DNA of 64,000 bases from Astropecten irregularis. Its lineage: Eukaryota > Echinodermata > Asteroidea > Paxillosida > Astropectinidae. The notes below the pieces were generated by a model. The model searched no databases and was not told the origin of the DNA. It saw nothing but the letters and a program-made list of their open reading frames with translations. Shown one piece after another: positions 23,813-35,900 of this stretch. How positions within the stretch are numbered: the first letter of the stretch is position 1; the number at the start of each line of letters is the position of its first letter. The position numbers and the translations under genes were made by a program. The stretch covers positions 6,513,983-6,577,982 of the forward strand of contig OZ020261.1 in NCBI GenBank assembly GCA_963971285.1, given 5' to 3'.

Positions 23813-24055
23813 TAGGGAGACACTTTAGTATCTAAAAGTGAACATTTGGGAGACAGCTGCAAGTAGGGAAACTTTTCGGTGTCTCCCTATTACACCAGCT
23901 ACCTTTTAAAGACATATTTTGAATTTTAATAGAAGACAGAGAATGCGCTCAATATGAACATATGTCAATTTCAAGTACATTGGTTTGGAGGATGTTTAGA
24001 AATAGGTAATCAACGTTTGTGCATGACCCAATGAGAAAGTCTCCCTAATGACCCA
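23813..24055. mobile_element. AGGGAGACA-family MITE, copy 3 (inverted)
   Basis: Reads as the reverse complement of the 25.7-kb copy, with AATGCGCTCAATATGAACAT and outer AGGGAGACAC / TCTCCCTAATG ends. Confidence 0.7.
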
Positions 24056-25692
24056 TTCCCGGTAATTATAATAATGTTAATGATTTTTGTTTCGTATTTT
24101 GATTTAAGATAATAATGTTTAGTATTAATTAAACAGTATTGCTGTTCGTTATTGACAAGATTGAATGCATTACTCTCGTATACATTTCACGGAGCGAAAT
24201 AAGAATATTTTTTTAATCCGTGAGACGAACTCTTACAATCAGTTACTGAATTCTATAATGGATATTATGCAAAAATAGTTGCAGCCAATTAATTCAACGT
24301 TTTGTGCACGAAATGGTTTTGCCTTCTGTTGTGTGGGCAATTTCCACTGGCAGTCATGCATCATTTGGCGTATCATACATAAACGTTACTCATAATAAAA
24401 ATGACAATGCCAGTCAACCTTAAAATTGGATTTACATTCGTTTCAGATTGTTTTGGTTTTTGAAAGGCTGGTGGTAAAAGTGGAAGATTATGAGGTAAAA
24501 ACCGCACACAAATTAGTAAGAAAATGTGCTTTGTTGTGCTCTGAAACATCAATTCAAATCCAGTTGAATGTGCACAGCGTATAACCTTGATGCAAATAGA
24601 CTTAAATTGAATTTAAGATAATGTGAAATGAATTGAAATGTTTTTTTTTAATACCAAAATTAACACTACACCGTCCTAGCTTTGTATATACAAAAAGAGG
24701 AAGGCAAAAAACAAACAAACAAAAAAATAGATATGATGTTTAGCATGATGCGGTAGCATCCTGCCCATGTACTGATCGGTAGGTTTGATAGTAGTTACCT
24801 TGCATTTGCTAATGTATTGCTTGATTAATCGGCACTCATCAATAACGTCCTTCGGTTAATGGCCAGGCGTAATTGTATTAAGGACCGTATAATGTTAACC
24901 CATTACAATTTGTCTAAATGAATATTGTTTAGAGGAAGGAGGGTCTGACGTTTGGTCTCTAAAGGAGATATTTCTCGAAGGCCAAAGTTTGTAGCAGTGG
25001 GTGAATAATAATAGGCAGTGTAGGCAGTATAGGCCTATTGATATTTGGCATTTTCGATCGATTCAAAGCCTACATGAAATAAGTATTTATATTTGTGTAT
25101 AGCATTATCATGCCTTTGGGCAATATCGAATGGTCTGTAGACAGCACTCGATTCAATTGCGCGTGACCACTCAACGGCATAACTCCCAGTGTTCTGATCA
25201 TCACAAGGGAAACTGACCGGAGCTATCGTTTAAGTATGATTGATTCAATGAAAATCCCCACAGACGTGCCGGGATGGGTTTTGGAAGACATGTCCTCCTG
25301 CTTATGAGCAATCTGGTGATTTATGTCGCCCTGGTGCGTAAATTATTTAAAGCTTATTATATATGGAACAGCATGAAGTCAACAATGGAACAACTGACCA
25401 TCTCTTATATCGTGACAGTCCACTCTATGCACGACTTGCAGTTGGCGCAAATACTGTATGGGAATTTACTTTCATCACAGCAGTTTCCAAATGGTATAGT
25501 TGTTGCTGCTTCTGAAAATCAGAGTATGTCCGTGTTAATTTTCTATGGAGTGCAATTCATGGAGTCCAGCGGAATGTTCAGGTAAATATAACATTGAGTA
25601 TTGTTTTGGAAATCCTATTTTGTAGCCGCCATCTTGACAGTACCCCATAGGCCTTTGCAAGGAAGGCATTAAGATTATTCAAAACTGATAAT

Positions 25693-25948
25693 AATTGGTA
25701 CTTAGGGAGACATTTCCATAGGGACGTGCACACGACTTTACTTACCTTTTTATAAACATCCTCCAAACCAATGAACTTCAAATTGAAATATGTTCATATT
25801 GAGAGCATTCTCTGTCTTCTATCAAAATATGGACATTAAAAGTATGTCTTTAAGATGTAGAAATATTTTTGGGGAGACAACAAAATGTCTCCCTATTGAC
25901 CGGTGTCTCCCAAATGTTAACTTTCAGATGCTAACCTGTCTCCCTATT
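25693..25948. mobile_element. AGGGAGACA-family MITE, copy 4 (best preserved)
   Basis: Starts TTAGGGAGACATTTCCATAG and ends CTGTCTCCCTATTA; about 255 bases with no ORF. It serves as reference for the other three copies. Confidence 0.75.
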
Positions 25949-25959
25949 ATGCAATTTAG

Positions 25960-26310
25960 AAAAAATAGTAATAATTAATAATGTGTGAGGCTAATCATCC
26001 TTGCTGGCAGCTGGGGTGCTGAATTGCGAAGGATGCGACTTCAAAGTGATCGAGTAGCAGGCTTTCATGGGCGCCCTTGGCTGCCAGCCACATCAACCCA
26101 TATTATTATGATCACGGAGTACAGCCTGAGATCGAAAGTGTTTGATTTTTGTGGAGGGAAGAAAACCAGATAACCTGAAGAAAAACCCTCGTAGGATAGG
26201 AGAGAACCAACGCACAACTCTACTCACATAATTATGACCCAAGCCGGGATCGAACCCGGGCCACATTGGTGAGAGGGGGTGCCTAACGCACGTGCCACCT
26301 ATGCCCCTAT
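25960..26310 (-). mobile_element. SINE family 3, about 340 bases, reverse copy
   Basis: tRNA-like head GGCATAGGTGGCACGTGCG then GGCCCGGGTTCGATCCCGGC. The body carries GAACCAACGCACAACTCTAC-type sequence and CTGTACTCCGTGATCAT, and the tail is ATT-rich. Confidence 0.75.
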
Positions 26311-26384
26311 TCAATGGCTATTGCAAGCATATTCAAACAACAAGTCGAATAACACATTATTAACAAATTATTCGATGATATTAA

Positions 26385-26510
26385 GTGTAAGTACAAGTAA
26401 AATTAACAGCTACAACTGATCATCAACCAAAATAATGACCTGAAATTATATAAGAAAATGTTAGGAGGGTCTGACGGTTTGATCCGGGATCTTTCTCTGT
26501 TTTAATTGTA
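26385..26510. repeat. Dispersed GATCC-hairpin repeat, copy at 26.4 kb
   Basis: ACTGATCATCAACCAAAATA, then GGAGGGTCTGACGGTTTGAT, then CCGGGATCTTTCTC. Confidence 0.55.
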
Positions 26511-26877
26511 TTTGTTTATGTATAGGCCCTATTATGTGTATTATACTCTTCACTACAGGTCGTAAACTGAAGGTTACATGCCATCAGGTTACTTGGAGCG
26601 TTCATGTGTATCTGTCCTTGAAAAGGTTATGGATGTGGTACTCTTTTTTTCGTAAGCCTATTTATACTGTGTCTCCGAGAGGACATTATACAACGCAATA
26701 CCTATAACAATTAAATATGCATGGATTTTAATATGCGTGTACTGATCGACAGTCGAAAAAACAAAATGGGTTGATTATTCTATCTGCTGCCGCTTTTGCT
26801 TTGATTTTTCGTTTTCTGTTTGTTTTTTTGCTTGTAAATTTATATTACATAATTTATTCATTGTCTCTTAAAGGTAG

Positions 26878-27229
26878 TATCATCATTCGGTTTTTATCAA
26901 AGAAATACAGATTCATGGGCAAAAATACCAAGACAGATACAGTTACAGTCATCTGAGAAAATTTCTGTCCCATACGGTGCCCACGTTTTGAGAAAACAGT
27001 GAAAACCAGCCGCAGTATTTCTTAAGTCTTTTCTCTTTTTTTTGGTCATCTTTTAAAATATCAAAAAGATTTTTCGGTCGTTGTTTTACTAATTTCTGGA
27101 TAAAAATAGCATTTTAGGCGGAAAAATTTGACAGGTATTTTTCTACGACCACCATCTGCATAGCCTGTATACGTAAATCTGTCAACATTTCTGTTTTGGT
27201 TTCTTGTCAAAGTATAATACTACCTTTAA
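26878..27229. mobile_element. TTAA MITE family A, copy upstream of gene 2
   Basis: TTAAAGGTAGTATCATCATT to AGTATAATACTACCTTTAA, full-length. Confidence 0.8.
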
Positions 27230-27479
27230 ATATGAATTACCTATTTTCGGCACCTAAACAATGTAGATGAAAACGAATGAGAATGGGGTTTGAGATAATC
27301 ATAACAATCGTCAACAGATTATTTAAAAACCTTCAATGTCCCGTCTGCAGAATAGGCCACCATACACACCAATTCAGTTCCCCATTGGTAATCAGCGTGT
27401 GGAAACCAGGCTATCACATTTCCTACTTGACTGCGCAAGGCACATTCACAGCTGCAGCGCTCGGTGGCATGTTGACGTT

Positions 27480-27782
27480 GCCGCGCTGAGCTCATAGAAA
27501 TTGACAGTGTAGGCATAGTTAGTCTCCAAAGACGACAAACTGTCGCACGGTCTACTGCGGACTAGTTAATGTCGTTCTCTAATCTGCAGGTTCGGCACTG
27601 CATATGTAAAAAAATAAAATGGCTACATCGTATAAACAATAAACGATCCATTTTCCCCCCGAACAGCAGTATTAAACGAGAATGCTGACATCAGGCGGCG
27701 GGCTATGGTAGCACCAGGCACTACAAACTTGAACGTGTGTCAAAACAACACCGGTTACAAAACAGCGACTGACATCTATAGG
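27480..27782 (+). other. Weak candidate 5' UTR exon of TRPC-like gene 2
   Basis: Relatively GC-rich unique sequence ends in a consensus donor (AGG-GTAAGTA) 2.0 kb before the exon 1 acceptor. Spliced to 29785, an upstream ATG at 27705 would give a 28-codon uORF ending in TGA just before the main ATG at 29799. This rests on splice-site appearance alone. Confidence 0.2.
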
Positions 27783-29216
27783 GTAAGTACATCATTTTTT
27801 TTTCAAAGTATAACACTGGTTGTATCGAGTTGGAATATGTTTTTAACTCCAGACAAACTGTAAAAAAAAACCATGGAGGGTCATCCACTCTCAGAACAAA
27901 CGTGTCTGATTTTGTTATTCTGTGGATAAAACAAACTGAACACGTAGGCCTATTGAATGAAAGTTGGGTACGGTGGTTGTATTAGGGATATGTCATTGAC
28001 TGAAGTATAGAATCGGGGCCTCGAGTTCTCGTGTCATTCTGTACATTAAATCAGCAATTTCATTTGATTGCCTACGGTTAGTCTCAGTACACAAATCATA
28101 TTAATGATTAAATGTAGTTGCTACAGTTGTTTCAGAGCCACATGCATTATGGTTTATCGTTTATGATTACAATTCCAATGGTTAACAATTTGCTTGGAGT
28201 TAATAGGAGGGTCATTTATATGTATCTTTACTTGCACGTTCTTTGCCCTCTCATCATTTAGCCTTAGGGGAAGATCCCTACTAGGATGGAAAGTCAGGCC
28301 CGTTGTGTACTATGTCAGGTCATTATCTATTTTGATGACCAATTTACAGCAGTTAATTACCGGTATAAATTATCAACTTGAAAGGAATTTTATTTTAAAG
28401 GAGTCTAAACCTCTTATCGATATAATATATTGGAGTTGTATAGGCCTATACCTGTATATTTAACCAACCATTTGCAGTAAACAATTTATATAGTGACCAT
28501 TCAACTTGTCTATATGTAAATGAGTCTGGTGATCCCAATTAAAATTTCTACCGACCGTATGTTACCATCACAGATCATATTCAGTGAATACTGTGATCGA
28601 TTGCAAATAATGATAATGTTAATAGGATATGATACGTAAAAAAATCCTTGTGTGACACGATGTTATTGTTTTACTGCTTTCTCACAGTACATGCCCAGTG
28701 GCCTACTTTTTCTTTATGGCTAATAATGGCTGTTTCCATAAACGCAGAAGGCTAACTTACACACATACAGTGTTCTGGCATTCACCTTTATAGTTCAGTG
28801 TCATCCGTGATTTCATCCATTGTGAAACAAAAATGCCGGTAGTAGCATCACGTGAAACGATATCAATTAAAGAGAGTGGTCGTTGTGCCAAGAGGACTTG
28901 TTTAATATTAAGCGTTCCAATCAATTTACTTGAAGCACCTGTTTATTCAGAGGACCAAATCTACCGGGAAGCTTATATGCCTGCCCCCGCAATGCCAAGT
29001 TGTGCAGTTGGTGAATATTGATATCACAATTTCATTTTGGTTAGCTAGGGCATTTTGTTTTATTAAATGAGTGTAATTTCAGGCCAAAATTGCGACCGGA
29101 GTTAAAATTCACAACAGTACTATAGATAAAGCAAGAGGAAGCAGACCATAGTAAATTACAACGATATATAGATATTAAACAGGTTGGAGGGAAATGATAT
29201 ATACAGTAGAGCACAT

Positions 29217-29576
29217 TTAAAGGTAATGTCATGCTTTCGTTTTTATCAAAGAAATACAGATTCATGTTCACAAATATCAAGACAGATACAGTAACAGTCA
29301 TCTGTGAAAATTGCAGTCCCATACGGTGGCCACTTTTGCGAGAAAACAGTGAAAAACAGCCACAATATTTCTTAGGTCTTTTCTCCTTTATTTTTGATCT
29401 TTTAAAAGATCAAAAAGATTTTCGGTCGTTGTTTTACTAATTTCTGGATGAATACACCATTTCAGGTGCAAACATTTTAACGGTATGTTTCTACCACCAC
29501 TATCTTCATACCCTGTAAGTTATACGTAAATCTGTGAACATTTCTGTTTTGGTCTTTTACCAAAGTATGATGTTAA
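29217..29576. mobile_element. TTAA MITE family A, copy just upstream of gene 2 exon 1
   Basis: TTAAAGGTAATGTCATGCTT to AAAGTATGATGTTAA. The right TIR has lost its last bases. It ends about 210 bases before the exon 1 acceptor. Confidence 0.75.
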
Positions 29577-29784
29577 AGATTCGCAATTATAGATCAGAGG
29601 GAGAAGACGATAGTTAATTACAACCCTATCAAGGAAATGGATATTAAACAGGATGAAGGGAAAGACTATCAAGCACATTCACAGAGTTGCCATGCCATTG
29701 TGCAAAATAAAGTACATTATTAAACTGCGATACATGTTTTTCCATTTTGGCGCCAAAATGACAAAGACGTTATTTTTCCTCCAG

Positions 29785-29979
29785 ATATTGTGATCGCCAT
29801 GAAGGACGAGAGTTCGGCAGCTCAGGCTCGGGAGGCGTACTTCCTAGCAGCCGAAAAGGGGGACGTAAAAGCCATTAAAGAGTGCCTGGAGAAGAGTCTA
29901 GAAACCAATTTGGATGTTGACTGTGTGGACGCTAGCGGGCGCTGTGCTCTTCACGTGGCTATACAGAATGGGAATCTGG
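29785..29979 (+). CDS. Gene 2 exon 1: start codon and first ankyrin repeats
   Basis: The acceptor TTTTTCCTCCAG ends at 29784, so at least one non-coding 5' exon probably lies upstream. The ATG at 29799 is in a good context (GATCGCCATGA). The frame stays open back to the acceptor, so an N-terminal extension from an unseen exon is possible. Residues such as LAAEKGDVKAIKECLE and CVDASGRCALHVAI match TRPC ankyrin repeats 1-2. Donor GTGAGT at 29980, phase 1. Confidence 0.85.
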
Positions 29980-32900
29980 GTGAGTTCTCATTAAAAAAAC
30001 ACAAAGACACAATTAAGCAGCTTTGTACAATTACTTAAAATAAATATTGAGTTCTTTACGAGCAAATCCACAAATGAGTGCGCAAAAATATCACAGATTT
30101 CCCTATTACATGCAGAGAATATAGAATTACAAACAATGATCATTGTGTCAATTATGGTCCTTTGTTCCCTATATTGTTGTTGTCATGTGGCCCCACCCAT
30201 GACTCTGTTTATTTAAAGCCGGTTGTTGAAGTTCACGGCAAGCATTACACAAAAGGGTATATCATTGAGATGTTTTTATGTGGTGACATTTAAACTGTGG
30301 ACTTATGACGGGAAGCGACAAAAATGGTCAAAGATTGGGAAAATATACACGATTGGAAAGCGTGAACCAATTCAGCTGTAATTTTTTTTTGTATTATTTT
30401 GTTAGTGAACTGAGATTTCCATATCCCTGATTTGTTTTCTCGACCGTGAAAGTATTTTCGCGCCTCTTTCCTGAAATGCGCCGACCATTAATATTCATAA
30501 ACCAAAGGCCCATTTATGCGCAATTCAGATGAACTTCATACATTATTCCTGAACTGTTCGTGAGCATCATGCATTGTGCATAGGACGGTTTGGCTTGATG
30601 AGGTCATTCGTTCTGAATTAATTTTAAGAATTTATGACAGCTCGTAACTCTCTTTTTCATTTTGCCCTCGTTAAATTATGAACACAAGTAAAAAGATCAT
30701 TTCGTTCGGATTGAGCGCATATTTTGATCTAAATTTCATCCATAAGTATTCTCCAAAAATGTTTTGTGGTTAATCCTTTTGTAAAGAAGAAAAATGGAAT
30801 CTATTTTGGAAAAAGGTTTTATTTTCACAACGAACTGGGTTATTTAGCTCACATTTCCTGTTCAGGGGCCGTTTGTTTTGTACCTAGTGATATACATGAT
30901 TGACTGATAGCATTGATGTATAACAAAGTCCCAACATGCATGGGCATTTTTCTCTTTTCATTTCATTTCATTTCGTTTATTACCAAACTCTTGCAACAAT
31001 TCAAAGGGGTCAAATTGTGGTTTGATTGACATAATTATTAAACAACAAATATAAACATATTTTTTTTTAAGTCATAGAAAAACGTTGTGCTTATTTGATG
31101 ATTATATTAATTGAAAAGCCGTATCCTCTTTGAGTGATCCCCCATGTGCCGTTCCCAGGTTGCAGCATTGTTGCGTGTATCATTGAAACGATCCCTGGGG
31201 TATGGCGGTGTGTGCATGGTTTCATGGCTTCTGACTGCCAAACGAACACAGATAATTGACTATTGGGGTCACCACCAACATTGGGCTGGATGGCTCAGTT
31301 GGTAGAGCGCATGTACGGTATTCATGAGGTCGCCGGTTCGAATCCCGCTCCAGTCAAAAAATATAAACGTTAAAATCTGAAACCAATCTGAAACAATTGT
31401 ATTCGCTTGTAAACACTTAAACTTTACAAGAGCCGGGCGACATCGCTCACATAATCATGGTATCTGTGTTCATATTCAGGAGAAATATTGCCTTCCAGGC
31501 TTCCATGATCTTAACTTAATAAACCCAAACCATTTATCACTGATCAACTGCTGTTATTGTCATGCTATTATTTTTTTATGATAATTATGATAATTTCAAA
31601 TTTCAGTTACTTAGAAAAACCCATAAAAACTTAAGTAATGGACCATCGATGATGGATGTTTCACAATAGTGCGCCATCATGAGTTTGGAAAGAAAATATT
31701 TTTTTGTTTTTAAAGGAGAGGGACAATGAAAGAAAAGAAAGAAAGACAGAAAAATTTGCCTGAATTTCCTCTACTTTGTGTCCTTATTACTCTAGGTGTG
31801 ATGTACCCGCTGCTGGAACATGGCGTGGCTATGAAAGACGCCGTATTGCGTGCTGTGGAACATGACTTCGGTGAAGCTGTGAGATTACTGTGTGATAGAG
31901 CGTTCAAAATGAAGGTAAGTTATGTGACAAATCTGTGTCAGGATTTCACAAATTTTCGTAGAACAAAGTCATTTGGAGCAAGACAAACCTTACTGCATTG
32001 TGCCCAAAGCGTGGAAACAATGCCATGATAATTATTATATGTTGACGCATATCATATGCGTCAACGTCTACCACTGGCAGTATTTTAAATTAACCAATTT
32101 CCTTCTAGTATTAATTGAAAAAGGTTCTGCTAAGATCGAAACGTCATACCACAATATGGTATCCACAACCAGGATTGGTAGTGTGGTAATGTACAACAGT
32201 TGTGCATTACCACACTATCAATGGTTTCGGATATCATCGCCTAAGATGCTATACATGACGAGGGGTAGAATTTATCAAACCCATTGTAACTTACTATTTA
32301 TCGTATGACTTATGATGCATTGCAGCCCTATGTGGGATACGATGAACTATCCTTCGTAACTGTAGTTACGATCTATCGTAGGGCTTCGTGAAATCGATCC
32401 CAGACTAATTAATGCTTGTGCTGTTCTTTGCCTGTTCAGAGTGCAGCAGCTAGACAACAGATCATCGGTTGCCACTGCGCAAATGACGACTTCCATCCTG
32501 ACATCACACCCATCATCTTAGCCGCTCAGAGGAATAACTTTCAGATGGTCAAGGTATGTTGTATGGGCTCGCCAAGACTGTCACAAGGCACGGTCCGAAA
32601 CGTAGAGTCTGAGCTTAGGACCATTACCTTCCAGGAAAATAAGATTAACAGTTCTTAGAAGTTTCGAAATAATTCAGACAGAATCATTCGAATCAACATT
32701 TTCTTTCATTCCAAAACCTACATTTTGGCCAATGCAGGAAAATGCCACTTTTAGTGACATTTCGTCCATGACATATACTGACCTGACAATATTAAATGCA
32801 ATTTCATGGTTGAACTTGAAAGACTGCTTGAACTTGACATGGTCTGCCACGTCCTCAAAAATTTTGGCCGAGGACATTGGGACCGGTAGCCTGATAGAAG

Positions 32901-35900
32901 ATTTACAATTATAACCTTTAATTCGAAAGAACACTGCAGTTACAGGTTGCTAAGATAACAAACCAATGAAGTCCCCATGATAATTATTTTAACCCCAACA
33001 CATAGATTCTTCTGGAGACAGGCGTCCGTATTCCCCAAGCCAAGGCAGCTGAATTCGAGACGGCCGCTAAGGACTCCTTCCAGCGCTCGGTGGGTACGAT
33101 GGAGATCTACAAGGGCCTGGCCAGCGAGGCCTACGTAGCCATGGCTAGCAAAGACCCCGTGGATCAGGCTTTCAAGCTCTGTGATGAGATCAGGAATCTC
33201 GGAAAGATTGAAATAGAGTTTAAGGTGGCCTATAACGCCTTGGAGAAGGACATGGAAAGCTGCGCCACTGAGTTCATAGCACAGGCTAGGAGCACAGATG
33301 AGGTAAGACCTGTTCCATGACATGGGAGGGGGGCATAATTGGCAAGTGCGTTAGGCACTCGCCTCTCACCAATGTGGCCTGGGTTCGATCCCGGCTTGGG
33401 TCATATGTGAGTAGAGTTGTGCGTTGGTTCTCTCCTATGCTCCCAGGGTTTTTCTCCAAGTTCTCCGGTTTTCTTCACTCCACAATAATCAAACACTTTC
33501 GATCTCAGGCTGTACTCCGTGGTCATATATAGATTGATGTGGCTGGCAGCCAAGGTAGGCCATATGAAAGCCTGCAACTCGATCACGTTGTAGCTGCATC
33601 CTTCGCAATTGCACACCCAGGCTGCGAGTATCCCAAATTATTATTATTATTTATATTATGACACATTTAGTTGGCTTGGTACAAAGTTAGTATTAAAAGG
33701 CTATATTTGTGGTGGCATCGCACCATGAAGCTCACCGTGAACTTGTAGGAAAACAACTGATTAGCGTGTAGTTTTCTAAATTATTACATTGTATTAAGAA
33801 AACAATTTATGGGGGAAATTATTTGCTAACCTCCAACTTCCTTCGGAAAGAAGAAAAATGTTTTAAAAAACTTCTAGGTACAAATAGTAATGATTATTAA
33901 GATAAAACTACGGCAAGTAAAGCAAGCATGTTAGAGATATATTCGACCTCTGTTTGAATATGAATTAGAACCTACGTTAAATAAAACCAAATATTGTTTT
34001 GTCAGCAAAATGAAATGGATGACTTGAATATTCCATGAATTGTCCCCCTATGTCTAATTTCCCCTTTTAAGTAGTTGATATGATGCCGCACGAGGTCACA
34101 GGAGTTCCTAGACCCTGCAATTTATGAAGCAGAAACAAGAATAGTACATCTAAATGAGATTAAAAAAAGGTCATTGGCTGAACTTCTTCGACCTGAAAAT
34201 ATGGCTATTTCTACCATCTGTCAGCGTACATTAAATCACTATAATTAGGCATGGTTCTGGTTGTGCTCGGTGTAATAAATATTTACACCCATTACAAATA
34301 TTTATGGCTGCTAGTTTGTTAGAAATACAAAGGCGGGATCCGTAATTGGTTGTCAGGCCTGGCTCCGAAATCTGAATTAAAATGTTGAAATAAACCTTCA
34401 TACAGACTAATGAAGTCATCCAGCTATTGATGAATGTGGGACTCGAACCGCAGTTTTGTTCAAATTGGCAGTCTAAATTTTTGACAATTCGAACAGACAG
34501 TTCTCGTTCTCGCTGATGCTTTTATGCCCTGTATGTTTCTTTGGCTTGGAGTAAGGAAGGCCTGACTCGATTCGACACTAGCAAGATCTTTCTCAAAGGC
34601 TTAATGACCTCTACTCTGTTTAAATATCATTTTAAATGTAATGAAGACATTATGATTTTCCAATGGAAGTGCCCCATGCAACGGCAAAGTGGCCTTGCCC
34701 CCTTCAGAACCAAATTCCAGGCCTGTAATTTCTATAATAATTCTTTAATTTGTTTAGTGAATTGCTCTTTGCCATTTATATCGTAATGTGTTATTTGCCT
34801 TTGATTAATTCGTTATTTTAATCCTTTGCAGATTATGACTGTACTCACCCATCCAGATGAAGATCAGCCGGTGACGGGCGATGATAAGTCACAATCACCG
34901 TTGCCCAAGATAACCCGTGCCCTTGATCTTGGCCTGCAGAAGGTACAGTGATTTTCTTTTTAGTTGGGTCTTTTCCCAGACTATGGAGCACTATATAGAT
35001 CCCGCCTCTCCACACGTGTTCATCTCCACTGCCGTACTGCACTACACGTTCCATCTACGCACGTTAGGCAAAGACCATCGCTGTTTTAGGTCTCTACGTA
35101 GATTTATACCAATCTAAGCAAGAGGAAATCACGGCATTTTGTCTAACAGTCCCAGGAATGTAAAATACAGGAAACGCGCTCCGAGGCATACGGTTCCATA
35201 TTGATCTCAGAACATGGAGAAACTGATTGTCGATAACATATCAACTGACTGAAACACTTCAAGTTGTGCAGTCACCAAGTATTTCTTGTAGTGAAACCAG
35301 CGGCTAACTTGTAGGTCACCACCGAAGCAGCTGGCCCCCTGCCGAAGTAGGGTCGGCGACCTCTGGAACAATGTTCGCCGTGGCCCGGGTAATTTTGATT
35401 GGCTGTTGGCGCGCGGGTCTCCCCGGAACTGTTAACAAAAGACTGATATTTTGATACAATGTGTAAATCTTTTGTTGTAAGGGTGGGAACAGGAAACAGA
35501 TTGGACCCAAGTCAGAGATTATAGTTGAGTATATGCAGACACAATAGTCCGCATTTGGAGAGAATCTTTTTGAAGAGTATTGAATTGATTGAAGAAGGTT
35601 GAGACAAAGAAGCAGTTTTACACTTATATATATACAAGAACCCACGAAGAATATAAACGCTACAAAATCATGTTTAATGTACGCTTATGCCATTTTTGTT
35701 TTTCAACGTGTAGTTCGTCGCCCATCCCAACTGTCAGCAAGTCATCATCACCCAGTTCTACAAGAGACTGCTGTTTGTTCGGGATAAGAGCTTCCTCTAT
35801 CGTTTCTTCTTATTTGCTCTGATGTTCATTCTATATCCCGTACTGGCTGTGCTTCATGTTTACTGGCCCATGGGCAAACTCAAGGCATTCATCAGGATAC

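Larger units (their letters stand above)
17643..29784. other. Intergenic region between the two TRPC-like genes
   Basis: No supported gene. It holds a T18 run at about 19003, several MITEs, a large fold-back at 21.4-21.9 kb, a SINE at 26 kb, and three copies of the TTAA family. The promoter and non-coding first exon of gene 2 should be here. A GC-richer patch at 27.3-27.78 kb ending in AGGGTAAGTA (donor GT at 27783) is a weak candidate. Confidence 0.6.

Noticed and set aside
28833..29021. 62-codon ORF upstream of gene 2 as an N-terminal exon
   Set aside because: No similarity to TRPC N-termini, no clear donor in frame, and the ATG at 29799 already gives a complete ankyrin start.
31284..31355. 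Functional tRNA gene at 31.3 kb
   Set aside because: C33, mismatched anticodon and T stems, and several relatives with shared non-tRNA flanks point to a SINE head.
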